Made by a program: the position numbers and the translations under genes. The notes beneath the pieces were generated by a model. That model had not been told where the DNA came from, ran no database searches, and saw only the letters and a program-made list of their open reading frames with translations. Positions 16,903 to 25,538 of a stretch of DNA of 43,067 bases are shown here, piece by piece. How positions within the stretch are numbered: the stretch's first letter is position 1; the number at the start of each line of letters is the position of its first letter. The stretch is from Pseudomonas sp. GM78 (GTDB lineage Bacteria; Pseudomonadota; Gammaproteobacteria; Pseudomonadales; Pseudomonadaceae). The stretch lies in NCBI RefSeq assembly GCF_000282475.1, contig NZ_AKJF01000015.1, positions 1-43,067 of the forward strand, in the 5' to 3' direction.

Positions 16903-16918
16903 ACCCTACATCTAGGGT
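16903..16918. promoter_or_regulatory. NrdR-like box 1 upstream of nrdA
   Basis: ACCCTACATCTAGGGT matches 12 of 16 positions of the NrdR consensus acaCwAtATaTwGtgt and is itself palindromic. On the plus strand it looks like a hairpin with a T-run, but no plus-strand gene ends here, so the operator reading fits better. Confidence 0.65.
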
Positions 16919-16933
16919 TTTTTTTACGCTGGG

Positions 16934-16949
16934 CTACAAGATAATGCGT
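16934..16949. promoter_or_regulatory. NrdR-like box 2 upstream of nrdA
   Basis: CTACAAGATAATGCGT matches 11 of 16 positions of the NrdR consensus. Its centre is exactly 31 bp from that of box 1, the three-turn spacing usual for paired NrdR boxes. The minus-strand TTGTAG here may be the -35 of the nrdA promoter. Confidence 0.6.
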
Positions 16950-16976
16950 TTTGGGGGGCGATTGCAACGTACTACC

Positions 16977-16985
16977 TGTGGATAA
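16977..16985 (-). promoter_or_regulatory. Perfect DnaA box upstream of nrdA
   Basis: The minus strand reads TTATCCACA, the perfect DnaA 9-mer. DnaA boxes near nrdA promoters couple deoxynucleotide supply to replication in E. coli; the same role here is an inference. Confidence 0.7.
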
Positions 16986-17201
16986 ACCTGTGCGTAAATT
17001 GTGTGTTGTGAAAGGAATCGGCGTGCAGGCCGCGACGCTGCTGGACCCGGCTTTTTTTCATCGATTTTCAAGCCGCGAAAACGCTCGAGCGGATTTTTAA
17101 GGGCGCGAACCCTATCACAAAAAACTCTGTTGTCCGAACGCATTTACCGGCTTGTGTTCTGCGTGGACGACGTTTATACAATCGGTCAGCGTGTATGCAA
17201 T

Positions 17202-17210
17202 TTATCCACC
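17202..17210 (+). promoter_or_regulatory. DnaA-like box, one mismatch
   Basis: TTATCCACC differs from the perfect DnaA 9-mer only at the last base. It lies 65 bp before the rstA-like start and 217 bp from the perfect box, so the pair spans the whole divergent nrdA/rstA promoter region. Confidence 0.4.
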
Positions 17211-17274
17211 CCTATCATTACAAAAAGACGGGCGGATCCTTCCTTATAAGTGTTCTGGCAAGTAGAGGTCACCG

Positions 17275-17997
17275 GTGGAGCAAGAAGCCTGGCAGGTATT
17301 GATTGTGGAGGACGATCAACGTCTGGCCGAACTGACGCGCGATTACCTGCAAGCCAATGGCCTGCGCGTATCGATCGAAGGCAATGGTGCGCTGGCGGCG
17401 GCGCGCATCATCAAGGAACAACCGGACCTGGTGATTCTCGACCTGATGCTGCCAGGCGAAGATGGCCTGAGCATTTGCCGCAAGGTGCGTGACCGTTATG
17501 ACGGCCCGATCCTGATGCTTACCGCACGCACCGACGACACCGACCAGATCCTCGGTCTGGACCTGGGCGCCGACGACTACGTGTGCAAACCGGTACGCCC
17601 GCGCTTGCTGCTGGCGCGCATCCAGGCATTGCTACGACGCAGTGAGACGCCGGAGGTGACCCCGGAGAAACAACGGCGCCTGCAATTCGGCCCGCTGGTG
17701 GTGGACAATGCGTTGCGCGAAGCCTGGCTGCACGATAACGGCATCGAACTGACCAGCGCCGAGTTCGACTTGCTCTGGCTGCTGGTTGCCAACGCCGGGC
17801 GCATCCTGTCCCGGGAAGAAATCTTCACCGCATTGCGCGGCATTGGCTATGACGGCCAGGACCGCTCCATCGACGTGCGCATCTCGCGCATCCGTCCCAA
17901 GATCGGCGATGACCCGGACCATCCGCGACTGATCAAGACCGTGCGCAGCAAAGGCTACCTGTTTGTCCCCGAGGCCTGCGTAGACCCGACCCTGTGA
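17275..17997 (+). CDS. rstA: OmpR-family response regulator, RstA-like
   Basis: A 240-residue DNA-binding response regulator. The receiver (about 7-120) has D13/D14, phosphoacceptor D56 and the KP switch in DDYVCKP. The winged helix (about 135-230) has the OmpR pattern LTSAEFDLLWLL and closes with RTVRSKGYLF. The GTG at 17275 is preferred because AGAGG is 6 bases upstream and the receiver begins at once. It overlaps the kinase gene (GTGA). The position directly upstream of and divergent from nrdA is the same as for PA1157/PA1158 in P. aeruginosa. The RstA name rests on overall similarity of both partners; the signal is unknown. Confidence 0.8.
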   Translation: MEQEAWQVLIVEDDQRLAELTRDYLQANGLRVSIEGNGALAAARIIKEQPDLVILDLMLPGEDGLSICRKVRDRYDGPILMLTARTDDTDQILGLDLGADDYVCKPVRPRLLLARIQALLRRSETPEVTPEKQRRLQFGPLVVDNALREAWLHDNGIELTSAEFDLLWLLVANAGRILSREEIFTALRGIGYDGQDRSIDVRISRIRPKIGDDPDHPRLIKTVRSKGYLFVPEACVDPTL

Positions 17998-19604
17998 ACT
18001 CGATCTTCCTGCGGATCTACGGCGGCATGTGCGCCGCGTTGATACTGGTGGCGGTACTCGGTGTGCTGGCCCTGCATCTGCTCAACCAGGTGCGCGGCGA
18101 GCAGTACCGCGAGCGACTGGCCCACGGCACCTTTTCGTTGATGGCCGACAACCTGCAACCGATGAACCAGACCGAACGCCAGCGGGCGTTGCTGGTGTGG
18201 GAGCGGCTGCTGGGGATTCCGCTGGCGCTGAAAACCTTTGCCCAGACCGACCTCGACCTCACCCAGCGCACCCGCGTCTTGCGCGGCCAGGCCCTGGTGG
18301 AGAAGACCGGTCCGCATGCGGCCAGGGTCTATCGACTGGTCAGTGACCAGGAGCAGCTTGTGCTCACCGGTGACGTCCAGCAGATCAGCGAACAACTCGC
18401 CCGAGCGACGATCTACCTGTTGGCGGACGAGCTGGTTCGCTACCCCGTGGGCGAGCAACCGGTGCGCCTCGCGCAATTGAAACAGGACAAGGGTTTTGGC
18501 TTCGATCTGCGCCTGGTTACGGTCCAGGAGGCCGACATGGACGAGGACCAGAGCCGTCGGGTGTCCGAGGGCGACACCGTAATGGCGCTGGGCAAGGAGG
18601 GTGATTCGATCCGGGTGTTCGCTGGCATGGTCGGCACGCCGTGGGTGTTGGAAATCGGCCCGTTGTACCAGATGAATCCTTATCCGCCAGAGTGGCTGGT
18701 GCTGATTGCCGCACTGGGGTTGAGTCTGATCGGCCTGATCGTCTATCTGCTGGTACGGCAACTGGAGCGCCGCTTGCGCGGACTGGAATCGGCGGCTACG
18801 AGGATCGCCAAGGGCAGCCTGGAAACCCGTGTGCCGACGCGGGGCGCGGACTCGGTGGGGCGACTGGCTTCAGCGTTCAACGGCATGGCCGAGCATCTGC
18901 AACAGCTGCTGGCCATTCAGCGCGAGTTGGTGCGCGCCGTGTCCCACGAATTGCGCACCCCGGTGGCGCGCCTGCGTTTTGGCCTGGAAATGATCGGCTC
19001 GGCCAAGACCCCGCAAGCCCTGGAAAAATACTGCGAAGGCATGGACCACGATATCGAGGACCTCGACCGCCTGGTCGACGAGATGCTGACTTACGCGCGG
19101 TTGGAGCAAGGCTCGCCGGCACTGAATTTTCAGCGTATCGATCTGGATGCCTTGGTCAATCAGGTGATCGAGGAGCTGGCACCCTTGCGCGCCGACGTCA
19201 CGGTGCAGCGAGGATTGTGCCTGTCGGCCGCCGACTGCGACGACGCGTGGGTCGAGGCCGAGCCGCGCTACCTGCACCGGGCGCTGCAGAATCTGGTGAG
19301 CAATGCCATGCGTCATGCTCAATCGCGGGTCACTATCAGTTATCAGGTGGGGCAGCAGCGCTGTCGGGTGGATGTTGAAGATGACGGGCCGGGCGTACCG
19401 GAAATGGCCTGGGAGAAAATTTTCACGCCATTCCTGCGACTCGACGACAGCCGCACCCGGGCCTCGGGCGGCCATGGGTTGGGATTGTCGATCGTGCGGC
19501 GGATCATCCATTGGCACGACGGCCGGGCGTTGATCGGCAGGAGCAAAAGCCTGGGCGGCGCGTGTTTCAGCTTGAGCTGGCCGAGGAATCAGGAGAAGCG
19601 GTGA
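17994..19604 (+). CDS. rstB: Sensor histidine kinase, RstB-like
   Basis: A 536-residue inner-membrane kinase. Transmembrane segments lie at about 7-29 and 234-254 and frame a periplasmic sensor domain of roughly 200 residues. A HAMP linker (about 255-305) precedes the HisKA motif VSHELRTPVARLRFG with phosphorylated H318. The HATPase domain has NLVSNAMRHA, DDGPGVP and GGHGLGLSIV. The start is a GTG that overlaps the stop of the regulator gene as GTGA, so the two are translationally coupled. Compared with E. coli RstB (433 residues) it is long because of the larger periplasmic domain, so the sensed signal may differ. Confidence 0.82.
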   Translation: MNSIFLRIYGGMCAALILVAVLGVLALHLLNQVRGEQYRERLAHGTFSLMADNLQPMNQTERQRALLVWERLLGIPLALKTFAQTDLDLTQRTRVLRGQALVEKTGPHAARVYRLVSDQEQLVLTGDVQQISEQLARATIYLLADELVRYPVGEQPVRLAQLKQDKGFGFDLRLVTVQEADMDEDQSRRVSEGDTVMALGKEGDSIRVFAGMVGTPWVLEIGPLYQMNPYPPEWLVLIAALGLSLIGLIVYLLVRQLERRLRGLESAATRIAKGSLETRVPTRGADSVGRLASAFNGMAEHLQQLLAIQRELVRAVSHELRTPVARLRFGLEMIGSAKTPQALEKYCEGMDHDIEDLDRLVDEMLTYARLEQGSPALNFQRIDLDALVNQVIEELAPLRADVTVQRGLCLSAADCDDAWVEAEPRYLHRALQNLVSNAMRHAQSRVTISYQVGQQRCRVDVEDDGPGVPEMAWEKIFTPFLRLDDSRTRASGGHGLGLSIVRRIIHWHDGRALIGRSKSLGGACFSLSWPRNQEKR

Positions 19605-19646
19605 GGTCCCTTCGCTACGTTTTTGTGTTTGTGATCGGCTTAGAAC

Positions 19647-19675
19647 CGTAGGAGCGAGGCCTGCCCGCGAAGAGT
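19647..19675. repeat. Single REP-like half element
   Basis: Sequence with a GTAGGAGCGAGGCCTGCCCGCGAAG core, a REP half without its inverted partner, lies between the convergent rstB-like and pcpS genes. Confidence 0.6.
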
Positions 19676-19697
19676 CCCTTACAAACAGCAGGAATCG

Positions 19698-20432
19698 TCA
19701 GGCCTTAATACTGACCAGACTCAACAACTGCCCATCCTTGACTCCGAACTGCGCCTGCAGCTCGGTGCCGTTGCGCCATTCGCCTGACAGGTCGGTCAGC
19801 AACCGCAACCGCACTTCACCTGACTGGGTCCACTCCAGCACCTCGGCGTGTTCGAAATAGAAGCGTTTCCGGACAATCGGGTAGAGCGCCTTGAACAAGC
19901 TCTCTTTCACTGAAAAAGTCAGGGTTACCAGCAACGCCAACTGATCGCGACGCCCGGCGGCCATGCGCTGCAGTTCCGGCGGGGTGAGAATTTCCCCGGC
20001 CAGGCGTTCGGCGCGTTCGGCATTGAGCAGGTTTTCCATGTCCATTCCCAATCCGCGCCAATGGGTTTTTTTCGCGACGATGGCCGCGGCCCGACCGGTG
20101 CTATGGGTGATCGAACCGGTGATGTGCGCAGGCCAGACTGGCGCCCGGTCATCGCCGATGCCCGGGCTGAAGTTCAGGCCCTCCAGTTGTTGCAGGGCGG
20201 CGCGGGCGCAGATCCGCCCGGCGAGAAACTCGGCCTGGCGTTTGGCGACCGAGCGCTGAATGCTCGCTGGCGCCTCGATGGCGCTGCGCTGGAAGTCATC
20301 GCTGAGCAGGCGCGAAGTATCGAAGTGGGTACTCAACAGCACCGTATCGGGCAGCACCAACGGTAGCGGCCAATGGGCATCGAGGGGCGTGCAGCAGACG
20401 GGCAGGGCGGGGACGGAATTCATGTCGGGCAT
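19698..20432 (-). CDS. pcpS: 4'-phosphopantetheinyl transferase PcpS
   Basis: A 244-residue Sfp/EntD-type enzyme that moves the phosphopantetheine arm of CoA onto carrier-protein domains. In Pseudomonas one such enzyme serves both fatty-acid and siderophore synthesis. The metal-binding motif is GLGMDMEN and the second family motif FSVKESLFKALYP is intact. The N-terminal part includes the ITGSITHSTGRA segment that contacts CoA. Two in-frame ATGs (20432 and 20423) are possible and neither has a good ribosome site; the longer is given. It stands between an RstB-like kinase and a dienelactone hydrolase, in the same chromosomal block as in P. aeruginosa. Confidence 0.9.
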   Translation of the reverse strand: MPDMNSVPALPVCCTPLDAHWPLPLVLPDTVLLSTHFDTSRLLSDDFQRSAIEAPASIQRSVAKRQAEFLAGRICARAALQQLEGLNFSPGIGDDRAPVWPAHITGSITHSTGRAAAIVAKKTHWRGLGMDMENLLNAERAERLAGEILTPPELQRMAAGRRDQLALLVTLTFSVKESLFKALYPIVRKRFYFEHAEVLEWTQSGEVRLRLLTDLSGEWRNGTELQAQFGVKDGQLLSLVSIKA

Positions 20433-20475
20433 TTTGCCGGGTTGCCTTGATGCTGGGTAGTGCTTGAGGGCTTTT

Positions 20476-20503
20476 GTGGCGAGGGGATAAATCCCCTCGT
20501 CAC
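20476..20503. repeat. Hairpin repeat between the hydrolase gene and pcpS
   Basis: GTGGCGAGGGGAT pairs with ATCCCCTCGTCAC around an AA loop (13 bp with one G-T). This type of GGCGAGGGGAT palindrome is common between Pseudomonas genes. It lies 14 bp beyond the stop of the minus-strand hydrolase gene and may help end its transcript. Confidence 0.75.
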
Positions 20504-20516
20504 CGCGTCTAGCTAT

Positions 20517-21308
<792 letters not shown>

Positions 21309-21353
21309 GGTCGGTCTCCTGCAAGAAAATCATCGAAACAGCTGGGTGGATAT

Positions 21354-21392
21354 GGTTCAGCTCAGGTTAAGCGGGTGTTCAGGGTGAGTTCA
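21354..21392 (+). promoter_or_regulatory. PhoP-box array upstream of oprH, four half-sites
   Basis: Four hexamers GGTTCA (21354), GGTTAA (21365), TGTTCA (21376) and AGTTCA (21387) are each separated by exactly five bases, giving an 11-bp period. This is the PhoP pattern (GTTTA-N5-GTTTA type) repeated twice. A -10-like TAATCT follows at 21405-21410, 12 bases downstream. Autoregulation of oprH-phoP-phoQ by PhoP is established in P. aeruginosa. Confidence 0.8.
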
Positions 21393-21455
21393 GGGCGGCG
21401 TGGGTAATCTTGCTCCGTAGCCCAAAACAACGCTAACTCTTGAGGAGCTTCACCC

Positions 21456-22058
21456 ATGACTGGATTCAAAAAACTGCTGCTGGCATTCACCGTCTTCGGC
21501 GCGAGCACTGCAGCGTTCGCTTCCAACGACAATTTCGCCAGCCTTACTTATGGGCAGACCAGCGACAAGATCAAAAAGTCCCACGCCTTGAGCGATAACC
21601 TCGACCGTCCGAACGCCGATGGCGTGATCGGCAAGGACAACACCTGGGGCTTGCGTCTGGGCCAGCAAAACAGCCAAGGCCGCTACTACGCCACTTACGA
21701 CAACGTGTCGGGCGCGCACAATGGCATTAAACTGCGTCAGGAAAACCTCTTGGGTAGCTTCGATGTGTTCCATCCGTTAAGTGCTGGCACCAAACTGTTC
21801 GGTGGCGCCTCGGCCGGGTTGACCAAAATGACCCAGGAATCGCCAGGCTTCAGTCGCGACAGCAACGTCGGTTACGCCGTTGGCGCACAGGCAGGGATTC
21901 TGCAACAGGTTTCGCAAAACACGTCGGTTGAACTGGGGTACCGTTACCTGCGTAGCAACGCCAGCACTGAAATGAGCGAGCGAGGTGGTAGCAAGCAGGG
22001 TTCGCTGAGCTTGACCAGTAGCGCACAGACCTACCTTTCAGCCAACTACGCTTTCTGA
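21456..22058 (+). CDS. oprH: Outer membrane protein OprH
   Basis: A 200-residue protein with a signal peptide cut after AAFA (about residue 22) and a mature part dominated by alternating strands, ending in the aromatic AYLSANYAF-type C-terminus typical of beta-barrels. OprH is a small eight-stranded barrel that binds lipopolysaccharide and stabilises the outer membrane when Mg2+ is low. Length, position directly before phoP and the PhoP-type sites upstream support the name. The last residue is Phe, as needed for insertion by the Bam complex. The ATG at 21456 follows GAGGAG. Confidence 0.9.
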   Translation: MTGFKKLLLAFTVFGASTAAFASNDNFASLTYGQTSDKIKKSHALSDNLDRPNADGVIGKDNTWGLRLGQQNSQGRYYATYDNVSGAHNGIKLRQENLLGSFDVFHPLSAGTKLFGGASAGLTKMTQESPGFSRDSNVGYAVGAQAGILQQVSQNTSVELGYRYLRSNASTEMSERGGSKQGSLSLTSSAQTYLSANYAF

Positions 22059-22073
22059 AAAGCGTGTGCGACC

Positions 22074-22112
22074 GCCGTGGCGGATCAATCCAGGAGATTG
22101 ATCCGCCACGGC
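22074..22112 (+). promoter_or_regulatory. 17-bp hairpin between oprH and phoP
   Basis: Bases 22074-22090 and 22096-22112 are perfect reverse complements with a CAGGA loop. No T-run follows, so it is unlikely to be a full terminator. It may protect the oprH message, act as a processing site or lower phoPQ expression relative to oprH (inference). Confidence 0.75.
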
Positions 22113-22174
22113 CTGTCAGCACGGAGGTGCGTCGATCGTGCCTCTGGTGTATTTGATTTGCCTGGGAGAGCGAC

Positions 22175-22852
22175 ATGAAACTGCTGGTCGTCGAGGATGA
22201 GGCGCTGTTGCGTCATCACCTGCAAACCCGCCTGACGGATAGCGGCCACGTGGTCGAGTCCGTGGCCAACGCGGTCGATGCGTTGTATCAGACCGAACAG
22301 TTCAACCACGACCTGGCGGTGATCGATCTTGGGTTGCCAGGCATGGGCGGGCTGGATCTGATCCGTCAGTTGCGCTCGCAGGGCAAGACCTTTCCAATCC
22401 TGATCCTCACAGCACGCGGTAACTGGCAGGACAAGGTGGAAGGCCTTGCTGCCGGTGCCGACGACTATGTGGTCAAGCCCTTCCAGTTCGAAGAGCTGGA
22501 AGCTCGACTGAATGCCTTGTTGCGTCGCTCCAGTGGGTTTACTCAGTCAACGATCGTTGCCGGGCCGCTGCTGCTGGACCTCAATCGCAAGCAGGCATCC
22601 CTTGACGAGCAACCACTTGCATTGACCGCGTATGAATACCGGATTCTTGAATACTTGATGCGCCACCATCAGCAGGTGGTGCCCAAGGATCGTTTGATGG
22701 AACAGCTTTATCCGGATGATGACGACCGCGATCCGAACGTGATTGAAGTGCTGGTCGGCCGTCTGCGTCGTAAACTCGAAGGTGCGTCGGGCTTCAAGCC
22801 AATTGATACGGTGCGTGGCCTGGGCTATCTGTTCACTGAGCGTTGCACTTGA
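22175..22852 (+). CDS. phoP: Response regulator PhoP
   Basis: A 225-residue OmpR-family regulator of the low-Mg2+ response. The receiver has the acidic residues E7/D8, phosphoacceptor D51 in AVIDLGLPG and the KPFQFEEL switch region. The winged helix contains LTAYEYRILEYLM and ends with DTVRGLGYLF. It lies 116 bp after oprH and overlaps phoQ. The order oprH-phoP-phoQ is diagnostic for Pseudomonas. By family knowledge it also controls lipid A modification and resistance to cationic peptides. Confidence 0.95.
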   Translation: MKLLVVEDEALLRHHLQTRLTDSGHVVESVANAVDALYQTEQFNHDLAVIDLGLPGMGGLDLIRQLRSQGKTFPILILTARGNWQDKVEGLAAGADDYVVKPFQFEELEARLNALLRRSSGFTQSTIVAGPLLLDLNRKQASLDEQPLALTAYEYRILEYLMRHHQQVVPKDRLMEQLYPDDDDRDPNVIEVLVGRLRRKLEGASGFKPIDTVRGLGYLFTERCT

Positions 22853-24192
22853 TCGGTTCTCTTCGCGTTCGCCTGATGCTCGCCGCCACGATCCTGGCGG
22901 TCTTGTTCATGCTGGCATTACTGCCAGCGATGCAGGGAGCGTTCAGCCTGGCGCTGCAGGATGCGATCGAGCAGCGACTGGCGTCGGACGTCACCACGTT
23001 GATCTCTGCCGCACGGGTCGAGAACAACCGCTTGCAGATGCCGGAACAGTTACCCGATGAGCGCTTCAACCTGGCCGACGGCAATTTGCTCGGTTACATC
23101 TACAGCCGCGAAGGCCAGTTGGTGTGGCGCTCGAAAGACACTTTGGACGAGAACATCAATTACTCGCCGCGTTACGACGGGCGCGGTAATGAATTCGCCA
23201 GGATTCGCCAGGACAATGGCCGGGAATTCTTCGTTTATGACGTCGAGGTCAAATTGCTCGGCGGTAAAAGTGCGGCATTCAGCTTCGTCGCGTTGCAACC
23301 GGCGCATGAATACGATGCCACGCTCGCCGGCCTGCGGGACAACCTGTACCTGGGATTCGGCGCCGCTTTGCTGGTGCTTCTGGGGTTGCTATGGGTCGGT
23401 TTGACCTGGGGGTTGCAGGCATTGCGCCGGCTGAGCCAGGAACTGGACGAAATCGAAAGCGGTACCCGCGAAAGCCTGAGTGAACAACACCCGCGTGAAC
23501 TGCTGCGCCTGACCGGCTCCCTCAACCGCCTGCTGCACAGCGAGCGCGAACAGCGTAGCCGTTACCGCGATTCCCTCGACGACCTGGCCCATAGCCTGAA
23601 AACCCCGTTGGCGGTATTGCAGGGTGTCAGCGAAGGCATGGCGCAACGCCCTGAGGACCGGGATCAGGCCTGGGTGCTGCAGACCCAGATCGAGCGCATG
23701 AGCCAGCAGATCAGTTATCAATTGCAACGCGCCAGCCTGCGCAAAAGCGGCCTGGTGCGCCATCAGGTACGTCTGCAACCGGTGTTGCAGAGCCTTTGCG
23801 ACACACTGGACAAGGTCTATCGCGACAAACGGGTGCAGGTTAGTTTCGATTTGCCGGAGCAGTGCCGGGTCCCTATCGAGCAGGGCGCCTTGCTGGAAAT
23901 GTTGGGCAATCTGCTGGAGAACGCTTATCGATTGTGCCTGAGCGAAGTGCGCATCAGCGTGCGCACCCTCAATGGTATCGAGATATGCGTGGAAGACGAT
24001 GGTCCAGGCGTCCCGCTCGATCAGCGCACGCGGATCCTGCAGCGGGGTGAGCGTCTGGACCGCCAGCATCCGGGGCAGGGTATTGGCCTGGCGGTGGTCA
24101 AGGACATCATCGAAAGCTACAGCGCAAAACTGACCCTGGGCGACTCGCCCCTGGGTGGTGCGGCCTTCCGTATTCAGTTTCCGCTGGTGTGA
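22849..24192 (+). CDS. phoQ: Sensor histidine kinase PhoQ
   Basis: A 447-residue inner-membrane kinase that senses divalent cations. Transmembrane helices are at about 10-30 and 167-187, with the periplasmic sensor between them. The phosphorylated histidine is H248 in LAHSLKTPLAVL. HATPase motifs are NLLENAYRLC, DDGPGVP and GQGIGLAVV. The start is taken as the TTG at 22849, which overlaps the phoP stop (TTGA) and yields the N-terminus MIGSLRVRLMLAA expected for Pseudomonas PhoQ; a TTG two codons earlier is possible. The stop is only 8 bp from that of the convergent AraC-type gene. Confidence 0.94.
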   Translation: MIGSLRVRLMLAATILAVLFMLALLPAMQGAFSLALQDAIEQRLASDVTTLISAARVENNRLQMPEQLPDERFNLADGNLLGYIYSREGQLVWRSKDTLDENINYSPRYDGRGNEFARIRQDNGREFFVYDVEVKLLGGKSAAFSFVALQPAHEYDATLAGLRDNLYLGFGAALLVLLGLLWVGLTWGLQALRRLSQELDEIESGTRESLSEQHPRELLRLTGSLNRLLHSEREQRSRYRDSLDDLAHSLKTPLAVLQGVSEGMAQRPEDRDQAWVLQTQIERMSQQISYQLQRASLRKSGLVRHQVRLQPVLQSLCDTLDKVYRDKRVQVSFDLPEQCRVPIEQGALLEMLGNLLENAYRLCLSEVRISVRTLNGIEICVEDDGPGVPLDQRTRILQRGERLDRQHPGQGIGLAVVKDIIESYSAKLTLGDSPLGGAAFRIQFPLV

Positions 24193-24200
24193 TCTTGAAC

Positions 24201-25199
24201 TCAGTTTTCCCGAGCCCGATAGGCCCCCGGTGTCAATCCGGTCCACTTCTTGAATGCCCGATGAAACGCCGATGGCTCGGAAAACCCCAATTGCTCGGCG
24301 ATCTGTTGCAATGGCAAGTCGTTACGGCCCAGGTGATAAATGGCGATGTCGCGGCGTAGTTGGTCCTTCAATTCCTGAAAACTGGTGTTTTCTTCACGCA
24401 GGTGGCGGCGTAGCGTCTGCGGGCTGATATGCAGGTGTGCAGCCACGGCCTCCAGGTCCGGCCAGGGTGAGCGGTCACGACTGAGCAAGCGTCGCAACTG
24501 GCTGCTCAGGCTGTGGCCGTCATCGGGACGCGATAACAGATCGGCAGGCGAGCGTTCAAGGAACTGCTTGAGCGTGCGTTCGTCCTGCAGCAGTGGCATG
24601 TTCAGGTAGCGACTGTGGAACAGCAGGCTGCTCTGTTGTGCCGAAAACTCGAGCGGGCACGAGAACAGCAACTCGTATTCACCTCCGTGTTCCGGTCGCG
24701 GGTAGCTGAACGTGGCGTTCTCCAGTTGAATACGCTGGCCAATCAACCAGCTGGCGAAACGATGCCAGATCACCAATAGACTCTCGGTGAGGAAATGTTC
24801 CGGGTCCCAGAGCTGCGAATCGTCCAGGCTCAGTCTTATCATTTCGTCTTCGCGCGCCAGCGTCAGACGCGGGGCGTCCGGGAATAGGCTATAAAACATT
24901 AATCCGCGATGCAGTGCCTTATCCAGATTGCGGCAATGGATCACGGCATGACACATCATCGCGAAGCTGCCTGGCTTGCTGGCGCCTTGCCCGAAGCCCA
25001 GGTACTCATCGTCCAGTGCCAGCCACAGCGCCTGGATCAGGCGGGTGAATTGCTCTGGAGGGATGCGCGCCCGAGGCTCTTCGAGCAACTCGGGGCTGAT
25101 CCCCAATTGCTGCAACAGTCTCGAATAATCGTAGCCACGCCGTTGCGCCCCACCGAGGACGGCACGGGCGAAATGACTGGCAATGGTGCGTTCGCGCAT
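24201..25199 (-). CDS. AraC-family transcriptional regulator
   Basis: A 332-residue regulator with an N-terminal arabinose-binding-like domain of the type found in OruR/ArgR-like AraC proteins (about 15-200) and a C-terminal double helix-turn-helix (about 235-330). Recognition helices are near HLHISPQTLRRHLREENTSF and the FSEPSAFHRAFKKW motif. The frame is open to 25316, but the ATG at 25199 starts the conserved RERTIASHF N-terminus. It is divergent from dctA across a 339-bp region. Whether it regulates dctA is unknown; dctA already has a sigma-54 promoter that implies DctD control. Confidence 0.88.
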   Translation of the reverse strand: MRERTIASHFARAVLGGAQRRGYDYSRLLQQLGISPELLEEPRARIPPEQFTRLIQALWLALDDEYLGFGQGASKPGSFAMMCHAVIHCRNLDKALHRGLMFYSLFPDAPRLTLAREDEMIRLSLDDSQLWDPEHFLTESLLVIWHRFASWLIGQRIQLENATFSYPRPEHGGEYELLFSCPLEFSAQQSSLLFHSRYLNMPLLQDERTLKQFLERSPADLLSRPDDGHSLSSQLRRLLSRDRSPWPDLEAVAAHLHISPQTLRRHLREENTSFQELKDQLRRDIAIYHLGRNDLPLQQIAEQLGFSEPSAFHRAFKKWTGLTPGAYRAREN

Positions 25200-25393
25200 A
25201 GCAGGCAAGTCCTTCCATTGAGCGACGGATGGTAGCCGTGCTTCGTATCCATGAACAAGGCGGATATCCGCCAGATTACCGGGGTGTGATTTGACCAGAG
25301 GGCGGAAATCCGCCATTGCGCAAACGTCTCGCGGTGATCCGGAAAAATCTGCAGCCCTTGATGTCAGAAGGCTTGCAGGCTTTTCCTACAAGG

Positions 25394-25409
25394 TGGCACG
25401 GGCTTTGCG
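25394..25409 (+). promoter_or_regulatory. Sigma-54 promoter of dctA
   Basis: TGGCACGGGCTTTGCG has GG (25395-25396) and GC (25407-25408) exactly 10 bases apart and matches TGGCACG-N4-TTGC. Predicted transcription starts near 25420. RpoN with DctB/DctD control of dctA is established in P. aeruginosa. Confidence 0.9.
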
Positions 25410-25444
25410 ATAGAACCAGCAGATGCCTGCCGTCGCGCAGCTCG

Positions 25445-25473
25445 AAAAAACAAATCCCTCCAGTGCAGGAGGG
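25445..25473 (+). promoter_or_regulatory. dctA leader: CA-motif and adjacent hairpin
   Basis: AAAAACAA (25446-25453) fits the catabolite activity motif AAnAAnAA bound by Hfq/Crc. It is followed at once by a CCCTCC/GGAGGG hairpin (25456-25473). Both lie in the roughly 120-nt leader of dctA, about 65-95 nt before the ATG, further from the ribosome site than usual Crc targets. Confidence 0.45.
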
Positions 25474-25538
25474 TTCGCCATTGGGTGAGGTGGGCAACAG
25501 TTGGATGTTGTCGCCGCGCACTCTTGAGGAACTTTGCA

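Noticed and set aside
16901-16925. Hairpin with T-run read as a rho-independent terminator on the plus strand
   Set aside because: No plus-strand gene ends before it, and the same bases fit an NrdR box paired with a second box 31 bp away, so the operator reading is preferred.
17001-17249. An 82-codon plus-strand frame before the rstA-like gene
   Set aside because: Arg/Ser-rich composition and no start signal; it covers the DnaA-like box and promoter region.
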